Source: Paralichthys olivaceus
Taxonomy: Eukaryota > Chordata > Actinopteri > Pleuronectiformes > Paralichthyidae
DNA: 64,000 nt
Assembly: GCF_024713975.1 (NCBI RefSeq)
Contig: NC_091099.1
Location: 4,893,501 to 4,957,500, forward strand
Direction of reading: 5' to 3'
Below the pieces are notes generated by a model. That model did no database searches, was not told the DNA's origin, and saw only the letters and a program-made list of their open reading frames with translations. Below, piece by piece: positions 25,873 to 38,700 of this stretch (its first letter is position 1; every line of letters starts with the position of its first letter). The position numbers and the translations under genes were made by a program.

Positions 25873-26504
25873 AGTTCCATTCTAGTTGAAAATCAAACTT
25901 TTTATTCTTCTATTAACTGAAAACATGAACATTTCAAAGGTCATTTAAGGTGTTGCACACAAAATGACCCTGCACGCTGGCTCTCTAACCTCTGCTGTCC
26001 TCGGAACCTCTCCGGCCTCTAACACTGTAACTTCATCACCTCACAAACCATGGAGCCACGTTAGTATGTCTTGTGAATTTCATCTGACTTAGAACTGCAC
26101 CCAGATAAAAAAAAAGAAAAAAAAAAAGAAGCACCATCTGAATCTCAGCGATTGAGTGGAGGGTGTAAGCGGAGAGGGTGAGCTCGGTGGCTGGCGTGGA
26201 GGGACCGTGCGTGTCTGCGGCCAGCTGCACCTGTCTCACTGCGCTCAAGGAGCAGGGCCTCAAGGTGGAGCTCAGCCAAGGGGCAGCGGGAGAGGAAGGT
26301 ATAAGGAGGAGAAGCTCAACGGAGGTCGACCTGAATGTGATTCCCCTGAGAATCTCTCCCACCGCGTGCTCGTCCGGGCTATAAATAACTTTTATTAGGT
26401 TTAAGTGGAATTAGTGGAGATGTTAGTCGTCAGCAGGCTCGCAGATAAAAAGACTAAGAGTTTCTGAGACGTGGAGAAGGTAGACTTGTCAATAAGATGA
26501 GGTT

Positions 26505-26760
26505 TGCACACACACACACACACGTCTCGATGACTTCAGGGGGTGTTACATTGACTTAGATTGATTTCTTGGAGACCTACTCAAACTTTAAACAGAGTTA
26601 CTACTGGCCTGACCCTAACCCTTACCTTACCCTGACCTTAAAACATGTCTTCACCTTAAAATGATTTAAATTATGGGGTCCTGCTTTCTGTCCCCATGTG
26701 ACTGTGTAAACAGATGTAGGTCCCAACAAGATGAGTAATACCTGGAACACACACATGCTC
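26505..26760. repeat. Dispersed fish-type repeat with CCTAACCC-like core
   Basis: It runs from (AC)n through GACTTCAGGGGGTGTTACAT and TTGGAGACCTACTCAAAC to CCTGACCCTAACCCTTACC and GGTCCTGCTTTCTGTCCCCA, ending in further AC-rich DNA. The CCTAACC-type core between AC-rich ends, with a 'GTCCCCA' segment, is a pattern common in fish introns and intergenic DNA. The classification is unknown to me and the short TAACCC-like runs are not telomeric. Confidence 0.45.
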
Positions 26761-27079
26761 ACACAGCAGCACACGTGTAAGAAGACACAGACATGGATGC
26801 AATAGATATCACAAGTAGCCGAAAAGCAATTAAATTACTTGATGACTTGTTTATTCAATCAATTTCTACTTTTGCATATTTCCTTCTGGGTGCCAGAGCA
26901 TTTCCCATAATCCTTTGTTCGCAGCCAAGGGACCCGACTGGTGTCACTGCCTGTACAGTCCAACACACAAAGGCACATTTTACATAATAAAAATAAAAAC
27001 TAATGGCCCATGGATCACTTCTAACATAGACAACTACGCTGTCGTTAACCAAGCACGAACTGAACGAGACGAGGGAGTG

Positions 27080-29608
27080 AAGTAAGAAAATGTAAACTTT
27101 ATTGCAACGTTGTCATTCTAAGTTCTCTGATTTACAGAAGAGAGAAAAAAAAAACACTTGTAATGGCACAGTCATCGTAATATGTACATTGCTGATTCTG
27201 CAATAATCCAGACACTTGCATTGTCCAGACGTAAGAGTGGCATGTTAAGGCACATGGCGTCGTGTTCACTCAGTCTGCGGAGGGAAGGAATAAAAACACA
27301 ACAAAGCGTTTTCCTGCAACTTCAACGTGAATATACGACAGCGTTCCATAAAAAGCATCAGAACGGGAGCTAGAAAAGCTCCTCACACGAGAAGGAGCTC
27401 TGCGGAGGGGGTGGGGGGGAGTCACAGTTTGTCCATTGTACATTCAGCTCCAGGAGAGATTAAGACGTTGACGTGTTCACAACTTACTGCGTTGCACTAA
27501 GACATTCGGTGATTTGATAAGCTTCAGTTAGACCTGAGTGTTTGGAGTCGATACAGTAAACTCGTTAAAAGTTACACAGTGAGTTTAGTGGTAAAGCGTT
27601 TGCTAAGTTATAAATCTGCAGCCAGGATCATCACTGTTAGTTAAGATTGTCTCGTGAAGAACAAATCAATCAGGAGAAGCACTGTCTGTTCGCTAACTGT
27701 ACACACAGCGTCGTGTCGTGGTGCAAAGGTTGTTGGATTTGTCGGTGGGCTGATTTTTACCTCCGCCAGAGGGGTTAGGTTTTCATCTGCGTTTGACTGG
27801 ACGGATTTTCGTGAAACTTGGAGGAAGGATGTGGTGTGGGTCAGGAAAGAACCCTCTATATGAGATTTTTAACACTTTCGTCGAGTAATTCATGTTTTTT
27901 TAATTAAGGGGCCTGAAAATTATGAGTGTGTGGTATTTGGTGCAGATCTAAATAACAATCAGGATCTAGTGGTTTTAATAAGGGAATGTTGGGCCCTGGC
28001 GGAGGTTTGCACTGAGTGCCTACTAGTTCAATATTGTCTTAAAATAAAATCAGTTATCTGATTTAGATCTCATTTTCTTTTCCATGGAAGTGAATGTGAG
28101 ATCAGTCCAAAGTGAAGGATACGTGTAGGTTCACATGACGGCAGCAATGTAATTACTTTTACAAATTACTGAAGGTTTATGCACCTCAGTGACTTTAAAC
28201 ATCAGGTAAATCAAACATGGCTGCAATATACTTCGGAGAGCATCGGACATATGTCCTCTAGGGTCTCAAGAGCCCAAATTCTGTCCTATTAGAGGAACAG
28301 TTTGATGATTTAGGAAACACACAGTTTCCACCTTTTTGTTGAGAGTTTGAAGAGAAGTTTGAGATCATGCTCGTATCTTTCTGGAAAAGCTACAGACAGG
28401 AGACAGTTAGCCTAGCTTAGCATAAAACCAAAGGATTAAATAAACCAGACACCATTATGCTGGTTGTCAGATTTTGTTAGATCGAGACCAGAGCGGCAGT
28501 TTTCCTGTCTCTACACTCAGCGTCATCGGTCGTCTCATCTAACCCTCTGCATGAGAAGCAAATAAGTCCATAAAATGTCAACACTATTTATCTTAAATAT
28601 CCTTTCCACATCCGTAGTGTTGTGTCAACAAGGCTTTCTTTAGCACTTCCTCTGGCACTGACGAAAGAACATATCAACACAACAGTTATTTAAAGAGAAG
28701 CAGCTCGTTTAAAAGCCCTGACTACAGCAGGTTAGTAAATTTCAATCTAATGTAAATTCAAATATAGTCAGAGTTACATTGACAGTAGCATGGCCTCAAC
28801 TTCTTGTGGCCTACAGTACTAAAGGACATCCAGAGGCGTCCAACAGAGTGGTATGTTGATTTTTCATTAATTTAAGCTATTCTAAGAATAAGTGCTAAAG
28901 GGGTGAAAAGGTCGTCGTGTGTGATGACTCTGCAAAGCAGTGAAAAACCATAACTTGAGGTACATTCATAAAAACACCAGCCCTTTGGCCTGACAAGTTC
29001 AAGTAAAGGCCTTTCCAATGGGTGAGCAAGACATACGGTACCACGGAGCGTCGGTTCCTGTGAGCTAACTTCATCCCAGTGAGCGTTTTCCCGTTCAAAC
29101 GTCTTCCCCTGTCCGACTATATCTTCATTTGGTCTTCTTGAGAGATTCAGATTCTTTTGAAGCAAACAAGGCGCTTGCTTTGTTCCTCCTTATCAAGAGA
29201 GCCAGCAGCAACTAAAAAAATTAAAGACTTTAGAAATTCAGTATGTAAACGCACAGATTCCTCTGAAGTTACATACACCCGAAAACAAAACAAAAAGAGG
29301 CAGGAAAAAAGTCCAGAAGCAAATCAGCCGAGAGGTAAAACCAATGAACATTTTTAAAAAAGGAAGAAAAATCATCACAAAAGATAAAAACCATACGAAT
29401 AATTTTGAACTGTAAAGTGCAAGTATAAAAAAAAAACTTTCTACATATCATCTCAAGTCTTGAGACAGGGTCAATGGTCTTTAGTGGAAAAGTGCAAGTT
29501 TAGAACAGCACAAGTATTTAAAAAAAAAAAAAATGAAAAGAAAAAGAATTTGATTCAAAACAGTAACAGGATAAGTCAGGTGAGGTTCGGGCGGATCATT
29601 CACACGAC
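27080..29608 (-). other. Probable 3' UTR of the GH31 gene
   Basis: The minus-strand stop is at 29609-29611. The best minus-strand AATAAA (TTTATT on plus, 27098-27103) would give a long 3' UTR of about 2.5 kb, with cleavage near 27080. The region includes a transposon-like repeat at 27757-28008. Open frames here are chance. A shorter 3' UTR ending earlier cannot be excluded. Confidence 0.4.
27757..28008. mobile_element. Non-autonomous element with CCTCCGCCA inverted ends
   Basis: The left end is ACCTCCGCCAGAGGGG. The right end, on the minus strand, is ACCTCCGCCAGGGCCC. The interior includes CGTGAAACTTGGAGGAAGGA and TTGGTGCAGATC, a combination seen in many copies in fish genomes. Related fragments lie at 25700-25872 and about 32584-32705 in this window. 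The superfamily is unassigned. Confidence 0.65.
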
Positions 29609-29782
29609 TCAGCTTCTCCGTAAGAAAACAGCCACCTCCTCCAAGGGCACAGGGTAGTCCTGTAGGAACGTCCCCCCGTCAAACACCTGAGCGTTCCGGC
29701 TGTCTTGCCACTGGAAGCCCCCGTCAGGTAGATAAATATCCCTCTGCACCGCCCCCTGCTCCACCACCGGTGCCACCAGGAC
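29609..29782 (-). CDS. GH31 gene, coding exon 10 (last)
   Basis: Residues 637-693 and a TGA stop. It begins VLVAPVVEQGAVQRDIYLPD and ends VAVFLRRS. The VLVAPVxxxGxxxRDIYLPxG pattern is the conserved beta-sandwich domain that follows the GH31 barrel. The acceptor reads CCGACTTCCAG on the minus strand. Confidence 0.9.
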   Translation of the reverse strand, partial: VLVAPVVEQGAVQRDIYLPDGGFQWQDSRNAQVFDGGTFLQDYPVPLEEVAVFLRRS

Positions 29783-32700
29783 CTGGAAGTCGGCAACAAC
29801 GCACCCATATCAGTTTGGTAAAAGCAACTCAGATGTCAGACAGATTGTACACTTAATGAGCAAGGCATTAGGTTACAGTACACTATCGTATGCCAAGCAT
29901 ATCCGATGGTGACAGAAGGAACTCGACCCCCCCCCATCAGAACGCCATTAATTCACCTTGTCTCCGATGAGGAACTGGTCATTGATGGTGAAGGTCAAGG
30001 GGTCAATGGGACTGAGCCACCACATCGGCCGGTAGATGGGGTTTCCCGTCATCCGCCACTCCTCAGCGCACTCTTCTATCAGCGGGATCACATCCCTCTG
30101 GTGCTTTGCTATGTAGGTCCGGGTTAGGTTGAGCACCTATGGGTGACCAACAGAGAGGATAACTGGGACGGTAATAATAATATAATAATATGTGTACGTT
30201 CCTGCCATTGTAGAAGTTTCCTATGTCGAATAGTTATCTGCTTTTCTGTGGAGCTGCAGTTGATGGAGCTCTCTTTTAATATCAAAAATACAAATTCTAC
30301 GAAATCTAGAGCAGCCCAGGAACTGAAAGAATGCAAAAAACACGATCAATGATCTGCTACAAGGACTTCAGGACAAGTCTGATATAGACTTTTGTCCACA
30401 GAACTTTGGAGCAACTCATTGAAGTGTGGACGTTTTCCTGAAAATTTCCACAGAGACTTTTCTGTAACTTTTCCAGCCACTGTCCTGGAAAAAAATCCGT
30501 AAAATATCCTCGTGAGTCCATGTGAGAATACATGAAGAAAAAGTTGTGTGGGCGTGTTGATGACCTTTCTAACACTTGGCAGACATGAAACTGGAAGAAT
30601 ACAAATATCTCAGGATGAAAAATAGGCGGCACACACACAGAAGACGCAGACTAAGATGTCAAGTCGGAAAGACAACGACATTCGAGAGCTTTTGGCTCTC
30701 AGGACTTACGCCACAATTCTCAAACAAGTTGCAGGCACGGCAAGAGACGTGGCCAGAGTTTTAATGTCGTGTACTGCCTCCTGCATGCTCTGCCCTGGCG
30801 CCTCCCCTTGGCTGAATGTTCTGTTTTTGTTAATGTGTCTGACTCGGACAATCTCCTGCATTCTTCATATGTGAAAGGAAAACTCTGGAAAATGTCCAAA
30901 CCCAATTTTCATTTTCAGTTGAAGGAGTTCAACTCCTTCCTCTGTCCAACAAAATGGTATGTTGATTTTCAAGTTCAACTATTCTAAGTGCTGAGATAGA
31001 TCGTTGTCGGATGTCTCTGTGCAAGAGATATGGTAACAGAAGAAACCAATGAAAAGAGCCTTTCCCAAACTAAATGATCTGCCACGAGGACTTCAGGACA
31101 AGAAAGACACTGCTAAGACGCCGCTAAAGACATTTGAGCCGTCTCTACTCCCTGACATGCAAACAGAGCTTCCGAGCAGCTCATTGTGAGTTTTACTGTC
31201 CAACTCTTTGTCCTTTCTCCCTCTGGCCACACTACTCCAGAATTCCTGGAAGGGTCACATCCTCTTCATTGCGAAAACAAAACTCGACCGCATCTATAAA
31301 AATGTATTTTTATGAGTTGGGATTGAGAACATTTGCAGGAATGAGCCTCGGAGTCGGTCTGGGTCTGAGTGCTCTGATTGAGATGCCAGGCATGTGTGTG
31401 GGTTTGAGGTTTTTACTGCTATTCGATTCCAGCGTGGCCACTGCAGTGACCTGTCTATGAATGAATGAAGTCTCGCACACTCTAGAAATGAAGGTGTGCT
31501 ACTTTTAAACTGCAGCACTCCGCCCCGTAAAGCCGAGTCATTACTCACGTGTAACTCAGCCGTCTATTCTCCTTTAAAATATTCTCTCGGCTTCATCGAC
31601 AGTTGAAGGCCGTGCAAGAGACCAAAATGGAAAACGTTGCTGCCGTCAAATGTTTCGCTGTTCGAAAGGCCTATTTTTATCTTTGTCTTGCAGCGCAAGT
31701 CACAACCAATTCATTTTGCTGCCTCGGTCGTCTCCAATGTCACACTTGTCAATTACTCATGGAAATCTTAATTGCCACAATAAAGTATTTTTCCAAGACT
31801 TGTCCTCAAATTCATTATCATTCCTGCTGAAGTGGCGCTTGAGAGTGAGCCATAAATCTAGAGGAGGGGTTGTAATTCAGAACAGATGGACGCTTAACCA
31901 CAGGTGATGCTGGGAGGGGGCCAAACAATCGCTCCTATTGAGGGAAGAGGGGAAGGGCAGCCGAGGGGAAAATTAGCCAAGTGTTTTGTTTTTTATATGC
32001 AGGAACCTGAGATCTGGCACCACATTGTCAAATGTATTGATATCTGTCACCGGACTCCCTGAGACTGTGGGCATTGTTTTCCTGCCGTGCACATGGATGG
32101 ATACATTCCTCATGTCCAGCCGAGAGGGACGAGGTTCAGTCCTGCCTCTCCTGCTGGGGGGGAGAGCTTTGGTAGACCCGGTCTCTGTAGGCCTCACGCA
32201 CACGGTGGGAATTTCTCGGTACCGACCCACTGAGCTGAGGAGAGGCTGCAGGGTCACGAGTTATCTTAACTGCTGTGTGGGAATGACGGATAATCTCCCT
32301 CCTGGAACATCTAATTGGCAGCATTCACACTTCACTTCACTTGATCTTTCCACTGTAAATCTTCACGAGTGAGAATCTTGTTATCAAATCTGGAAAGGGA
32401 TGTGAACCTATTATGTCGTTGCTTTGGTAATTACATTTAATGTGAGTGACACAGCTGTCCGGACAAGCAGCTCAGTCTAATAAAGGTGAGGAGAGAAGTT
32501 TGGTGCAGATCTGGATCAGGGGACGGATCTAGGAACACTGCGAGGGCCTTTTTTTCATTTCATTCCTCAAAGATTAATTCATAGAACTTAGTAATCAGGC
32601 GTGTTTAATGGACCGATATTCAGTATTTGCCATTTGGTGCAGATGGAAGTAAAAATCTGGATCTAGTGAATTTAAATGTGGTTTCATATTGGTTGAGGTG

Positions 32701-35700
32701 TGCAACCTTTCACGTTTGTGATGTGTTTGTGGTTAATACCCGGTCCTCCCCGCAGACCCAGGGGGGCGTGTGGAAGCTGATTACAGGGAGGAAGGCTGCG
32801 ATTTCCAACCAACGGATGAACAACTCCTCATCTGTGACCAGGTCTCCAGACAGAGAGCCACCTGTGGGAAGAGAGAGACGAATGAGATCATGTTTCATTC
32901 GGCGGGTTTTCTTCCTGTAGCTGGTGAAAACAAAAATTCCAGGAGGGAAACAGGTTGTGTGAACTGTGGGATTTGGGAGACGTGGGAAGTCTGTGATGAT
33001 TCTTATTTCTTCCGTCTTATAAATGCAAAGTGTAAACTAAAAGATCGGACGTGTTATTCGTCAAATTTTTGTATATTTAGTAATTTTTTTTTGTTTTCAT
33101 GTAAGAGAAAATCATTACCATCGTATAAGTGAGAGAAGTGACCCATAGGCGGTGGTATTACCTACTGCATCAGGAATGAGGAAGTTGTATCCCAGCACAG
33201 TGTGGTGCAGCAGGGAGGGAATGATGCCCTTCAGGCCCATCGGGCTCCAGTCGGACTGCAGGGGGGTCATCCTCACAAACAGCGGCTTGTGGCTCGACCT
33301 GAGACAGAAATAAAAGTGAGGACTAAGGACGACTTGAAACAAAAAGCAGATTGATTGCAAAATCTCAAAATGTCCCCAAATGCCTGAGAGCTTTACCGTG
33401 TCCCTGCCGTCACGATGGTGGAGTCTCCCATCCTCGTGGCCAGGTCAGCAAGAAGGCTGATATACTTGTCTCCACCCAAATCCTGTGGTGGCCGCAGGGT
33501 CTGCTTCTCAAACACGTTCCCCTCACCCCCCTCCAGCACGATGTACTCCATCCCCAGTTGGGCCTGCAGGGATCCCACTCTGTCCAGGAACCAGCTCACT
33601 GCTCCCGGGTTGGTGATGTTCAGCTTCACGCAGAACTTCCCTCGCCACTGACTCATCACCGGGACCTGGTGGAAGGACGAAACCGGATTTTGCTCAGTTT
33701 TTAAAAGCATCTCCTGCTATAGATTTTCTGGATCAGGCCAGTTTACACTGCTCTGCCTTTTTAAAAAAAAACTGCAATGTGGAAAAAAACCCGCCGCCTA
33801 TGGAAAAAAGCTCAGTGTCTGGCATTCACATAAGTTCTGGAAAATGTTATGTAAAGAAAGAAACGGAATGTGTTTTTTTAAATCAAATGCAAAGGAAGTG
33901 GAATGTCTTACTTCACAAGAAGGTCAACTCCACAATAACAACAACAACAACCGGAACAAAATCAAAGCCACCTCAGGCCTCAACCTGAGGTGGCTTTGAT
34001 TTTGCCGAGTGCGCTCGAGTCGGGTCTCACCAGTTGTCCCTGAGGGGCTGAGGGGAGGCTGAGCCAGTAGGCCTCTGTGCCGTCCATGAGGGAGGTGTGG
34101 AACTGTGTGGTGTCCACGCCCAGGAAAGGGGACAGGGTGATGGAAATGTTAAGAAGCTTGACAAGCGGGAGGTCCCTGGTCAGTCTCTTGGACATCCCCC
34201 TTTTCCTGACTTTGAGGTAGTCATGGTCCTGCAGGGAGACGGAGAGATAAACCATGATTGGACAATGGGGCCGTATAGTCTGATCAGAGAATGCAGCCTG
34301 ATGTTTGCATGCGGGAAGCAGCCTCATACAAGCATTAACATCAATAATTAATCAATAACTCTCTACATTACTGTCTAAATAATTTATTCTCTAAATATTT
34401 TACACATCTGCATTATGATGCACTAATGGAATGATGATTGCTTCATGTAGGCGCCGGTAGCTCTGACAGCATGAACCATGTCTGAATTGTTGTAAGTGCA
34501 TTATAATCCTTTGGAATTTACATGTCGAAGTCAAACAGAGATTTCACGTTACATAACTGTGGAACAAAAGCTCTTAAGAATACAAAAGGCTGACCCCTGA
34601 AGGTGAAGCTGCGGTGGGAAGAAAGCGTAGATTAGCACGGACATATTATGTAATTTCTCAGAATGTTTTTTTCCCCCTCTGGTCATTTTCTTCTGCTTTT
34701 TCCTTTCCTGGATTTGAATTTTCCAAATAATCGTCAAAACACTATACACTGACACAAAGAAGACAAAACCCCGGGGCCAGCCTCAGGTTTTTTTCTTTCG
34801 AAACTTGGTTTGCAAAAAGCTAAATTATGCAGTGTGTGAGTAATCAGGTTAGAAACAAGGCAAACTTATCATTAGTAGCCCAAACGTTCCGGAGCCAGCG
34901 AGTCGTTCCAAACTATTATGGAAAGTGGAAAAGAAGGGTCATAGTGTGACTGATAATTTATGAATACTTGTAAAAGTGGAGTGAAAGAGAAGTCCAGTTT
35001 TTACTGAAGATCATTACAGCCAGTCACACTTCTGCAGAGCCTTACGGTCACAGCGTACAGTTTCCGCACGACGCCGTACACTCAGCTCCTTCTTTATGGC
35101 AGTTACTGAGAGATGGAGCCAACAACACTGGTGTTTCATATCTCTGATCGAGAAAAAAGGAAACGCTTGCTCTCCAAATGGCATCCATCATCTGACATGA
35201 GCTGTTTCTCCCATTTTCCCCCTCCTCTGTCTGTTCTTTCACAACTTCTAATGGGAACATACCAGAAGCTTTGCGAACGAATATTGATACCGGCAACGTA
35301 TCGATATCTGCGTTTATGTTTTGCCGACATGAGGCGAATATGATACAAATATATGTTCAATAATATATGTTTAATCTCCTAATTCAAACTCTGTGTATTT
35401 GGTTCAATTATTATTTGGTTTTTAAAGTCTGTAAAATATCAAACCTGAATTACATTTCAAAACTAAGGAGTTTCCCAGTTTGGGATCAATACAGTGCATC
35501 CATCCATCTATCTATCTATCCATTCATCCATCTATCCATCCAATCATCTATCTATCCATTTATCTGTCCATGCGTTTGTCCATCCATCTATTTCTTTCTC
35601 CAAAGGGTTTGATAACGCCATTTTAGGAATCATTATTTACTCCCTTATATCAGGATAACGACCACAAAAATCTGCGTCGGTCAGACTCTGTATAGATTCT

Positions 35701-38700
35701 GAACTCGGTCTCTCTGATGGACTGAAGACCTGAGACTCTCCTGCCTCCTCCTCTGTTGTGTGGCCCAGGTCAGATCGCAGCATTGAGCTGGTGTCAGCAT
35801 CACCTGCTGCAGTTGGTCTTGGCAGAGATCCCTTCAATTCTCAGCAATTCTTCTTTAGTCCAGCAGCCACAGCACACGGAGCAACACGAGATCTGCTCGG
35901 GGAGCCTCTGTTTGTCTTCTCTCAGCTGTATTTGTTTAGTAATGGAAGATCACCAGGTACCGTTTCCTTGAGTGTTATAGAAACAATTCAAGGAAAGAAA
36001 CGGGATAATAGTGAACCTGTCCTCCCACCTTGGTTCCCCACCTGAATCCATGCAGCACCCTGGAGAAAACAATTTCATCTCAAGAGTTGAACCGATGAAC
36101 CCTCACGAGCCTCACAGGAGTGAACCACGCAAGAATCGTGGTGCAAGAAAACTTTCAGCACATCAGATACATACAGTGACTGTGCTGTAGCAGTAGTACA
36201 GTAGTAGTAGTAGTAGTAATAATAAACAGGTTTTTATGATGACATATCCAATCTGCATGTCTCTGAACTGAGAAAACCCAGTAAGACACAGGGAGAACAT
36301 GCAAACTCCCCTCAGAGAGAAAACGGCCGGTCACGAAGTTCGAACCCATAAACTTCTTGCAGTGATGCAGCAGTTGTAACCACTGTCCCACCGCGCCGCC
36401 CCTCAAGGAAAATTCACATGAGAAATGTTTGTACGTTTCTTTTCCGATTTCTCGTTGTTGCACAGTCGGTGGAGCTCAATTGGAAAAAAGTGTCTTTTAG
36501 AGTTTAGTAACATTTACATCAAAAATCAGTTCTCAAACTAATCTAATATTCAACTCTTAAATTAATAATAACAATGCTTATGATTTTTATGCACTTTCAC
36601 TTTTTAACTTTGAATGTTTAGAGGCTGGTGGGTATAATCTCAGGAGGAGGAACAAAAAAGTTCAAACTGGAGAGAAACTATTGGGTTTGATTGGAGATTT
36701 GAAAAGATTGATCATTAAAAGATGCACTGATGAAGAGGATGTAAAATGATAATTATTGATGTGATTCTGAAAGATCAACAGTTAAATGTACTCGATCTAC
36801 TTTAGAAACTAAACTTTGATCCTTCTTCCCTGAAGGTTTAACTCATGCAGTGTTTTCTGTCGTACCATATCAGAGAGGAGGGTGGTGGAATGTTCATTGA
36901 GGCTGATGACTCCCTCCCCCAGCCGGTGTCTCCTCAGACGATTGGAGAATATCCTCAGCTCCCTCTCCACCTTCGGGCCCGAATCCACGTTAGTGAGCAG
37001 CTTCCAGAACGGCAGCCTGCAAAGCACAAACGGTGGGATCATGCACGACCTGCAGATCTGCGGAACCTTGGATGAGTTTTAGTTTATGGCTCCCTGAATA
37101 CCCACAAAGCCTAAATCAACGTTTGTGGACGCAGCACACTGCTTTGACTTATGGGTATTATGACAACCCCAGAATCCCCCCCTCATCTCCTCTAATCTCA
37201 ATCTAAACTGAACTAACCACAGCGCTTTCATGTTGGGCAGCTCCCTGCCGGGCTGGGAGAGCTGTTGCACGGCTTCCTGGTGAGCAGCTTTCACGTCGCG
37301 GGCCACACACACGGTGTACTGCAGAGGGAGACGCTCCATACTGGGCAGTGACTGCAGGCAGAACTGCTGTCTGCTGTCCACCCCGAGCTGCAGGGGGATG
37401 TCGGGGGACACGAGGACCGCAACACCTGTGGGGAGCAGGAAGAAGACAGGGGAGGATACGTCACATAGGTTCAAACAAGATATACTGTAAGGTCAGCCTG
37501 AACAGTAGAGACTATAGTGTTCAAGCATGAGACGGCCTGTAGCAGATTCTTCTTTTATGACATAGTGCGTGTGTGTTACTGAGAGCGGTATGAGTGTGAA
37601 GGATGGAGTGTTGTGGGAGGTAGAGTGTAGGCTGTATCAGCTGATATTGCTCCACTCAGATGTGAGAAAAACACTCCTCAGAATGAGATATAGCAGTATG
37701 CTGCTGCTGGATGGGTTTACCCTGGGACTGCTGGCAACTTCTGAGGAGCTCGGTTACGCCGTGCAGCAAAGGGACGAGAGTATCTGGGACACACAGTGAA
37801 AGTTACACCAGATAAATGTTTGTTTGCATTTCTTCAATTCTTATCGATTTGCTCGGGAACATTAAAAGAAGCCCACTCCTGCTGTGTCTGTCGTATTCCT
37901 TCTTATTCTCACTCACTATGAGGAAACTGAACCTGAATGACACCAGGGATTAAATAAATCAACTTTAGTAGAAACATATAAACTTGCAGCAGAAGGAACC
38001 CCCTTGTTTTCTCTCCTGTGCACAGCGTTTCAGAGGCCGTGTGAAATGATAAGATTATAGGAAGCAGATAATTGTGTCCACAGATGTAGCTGCCCTGCGA
38101 GGAATGCCTCTTCCCTCTCAGATTACCCCAGACCCCCACCCTCACCACTTCTCACCCTTCCTGACTCCCACCTTCACCCTCCCAAACTTAAACTACCTTC
38201 CTGTCCCACTCCACTCCTGTCCTCTGCGCTCAGTTCCGCTCCACTGTGGGTCTGGCCCATGTCAGGTCAGCAGAACCCAGCCGACAATCTATCTGAGCCC
38301 AATACCTCAGCCTAGACTCTAACCCTGGCCCCCCGCTTCAGTATTTTTTTTTTAAATTTTTTGCATAACCTGCTCAAAGCAGCCAAACTCGGATTTGGGA
38401 TTTGGATCAATGAAAAGATTAAGAAGCAAAACCTGCTTCCAAAGCAAGCGGACAGTGTGAGACCCCTGAGCTGCAGAGCTTGGCTCACCCCAGTCAACAT
38501 CTCGAGTTTCAATGGGCTCCCTGTTCTTATACTGGCAGGGACCTAAATACTCATGTACCAGTTTATAATCAGATTAATAGTTTCAGAGATCAGTACTCAA
38601 GTACTGCATAAAGCCCAGTGAAGAGCTCTCAACCTCAGGGTGATTCTCACGTGTTTGCAACGGATAATGTCAAAGAGATACTGGTAACACCTCAGCTGCC

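Larger units (their letters stand above)
23813..27079. other. Intergenic region between cpt1a and the convergent GH31 gene
   Basis: No gene is supported. The region holds a (TC)n(AC)n microsatellite (24643-24674), a probable fragment of the CCTCCGCC-ended repeat (about 25700-25872), an (AC)n tract (26507-26523) and a dispersed repeat (about 26505-26760). The GC-richer stretch at 26150-26350 has open frames on both strands but no splice signals or recognisable family. Confidence 0.55.
28821..31105. repeat. Related repeat blocks spaced over about 2 kb
   Basis: The block with GGTATGTTGATTTT then CTATTCTAAG occurs at about 28850-28890 and 30955-30990. A 30-nt block beginning AATGATCTGC and ending GACTTCAGGACAAG occurs at 30348-30375 and 31073-31102. 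These look like pieces of one dispersed element, or of nested insertions, in the 3' UTR and last introns of the GH31 gene. The limits and class are not clear. Confidence 0.45.

Noticed and set aside
26036..26398. Overlapping open frames on both strands in a GC-richer stretch
   Set aside because: No splice sites, no family resemblance, and the frames conflict with each other. Treated as intergenic.
26600..26645. CCTAACCC-like runs resembling telomeric repeat
   Set aside because: The units are irregular (CCTGACCC, CCTTACC) and sit inside a dispersed repeat with AC-rich ends, not in a TTAGGG array.
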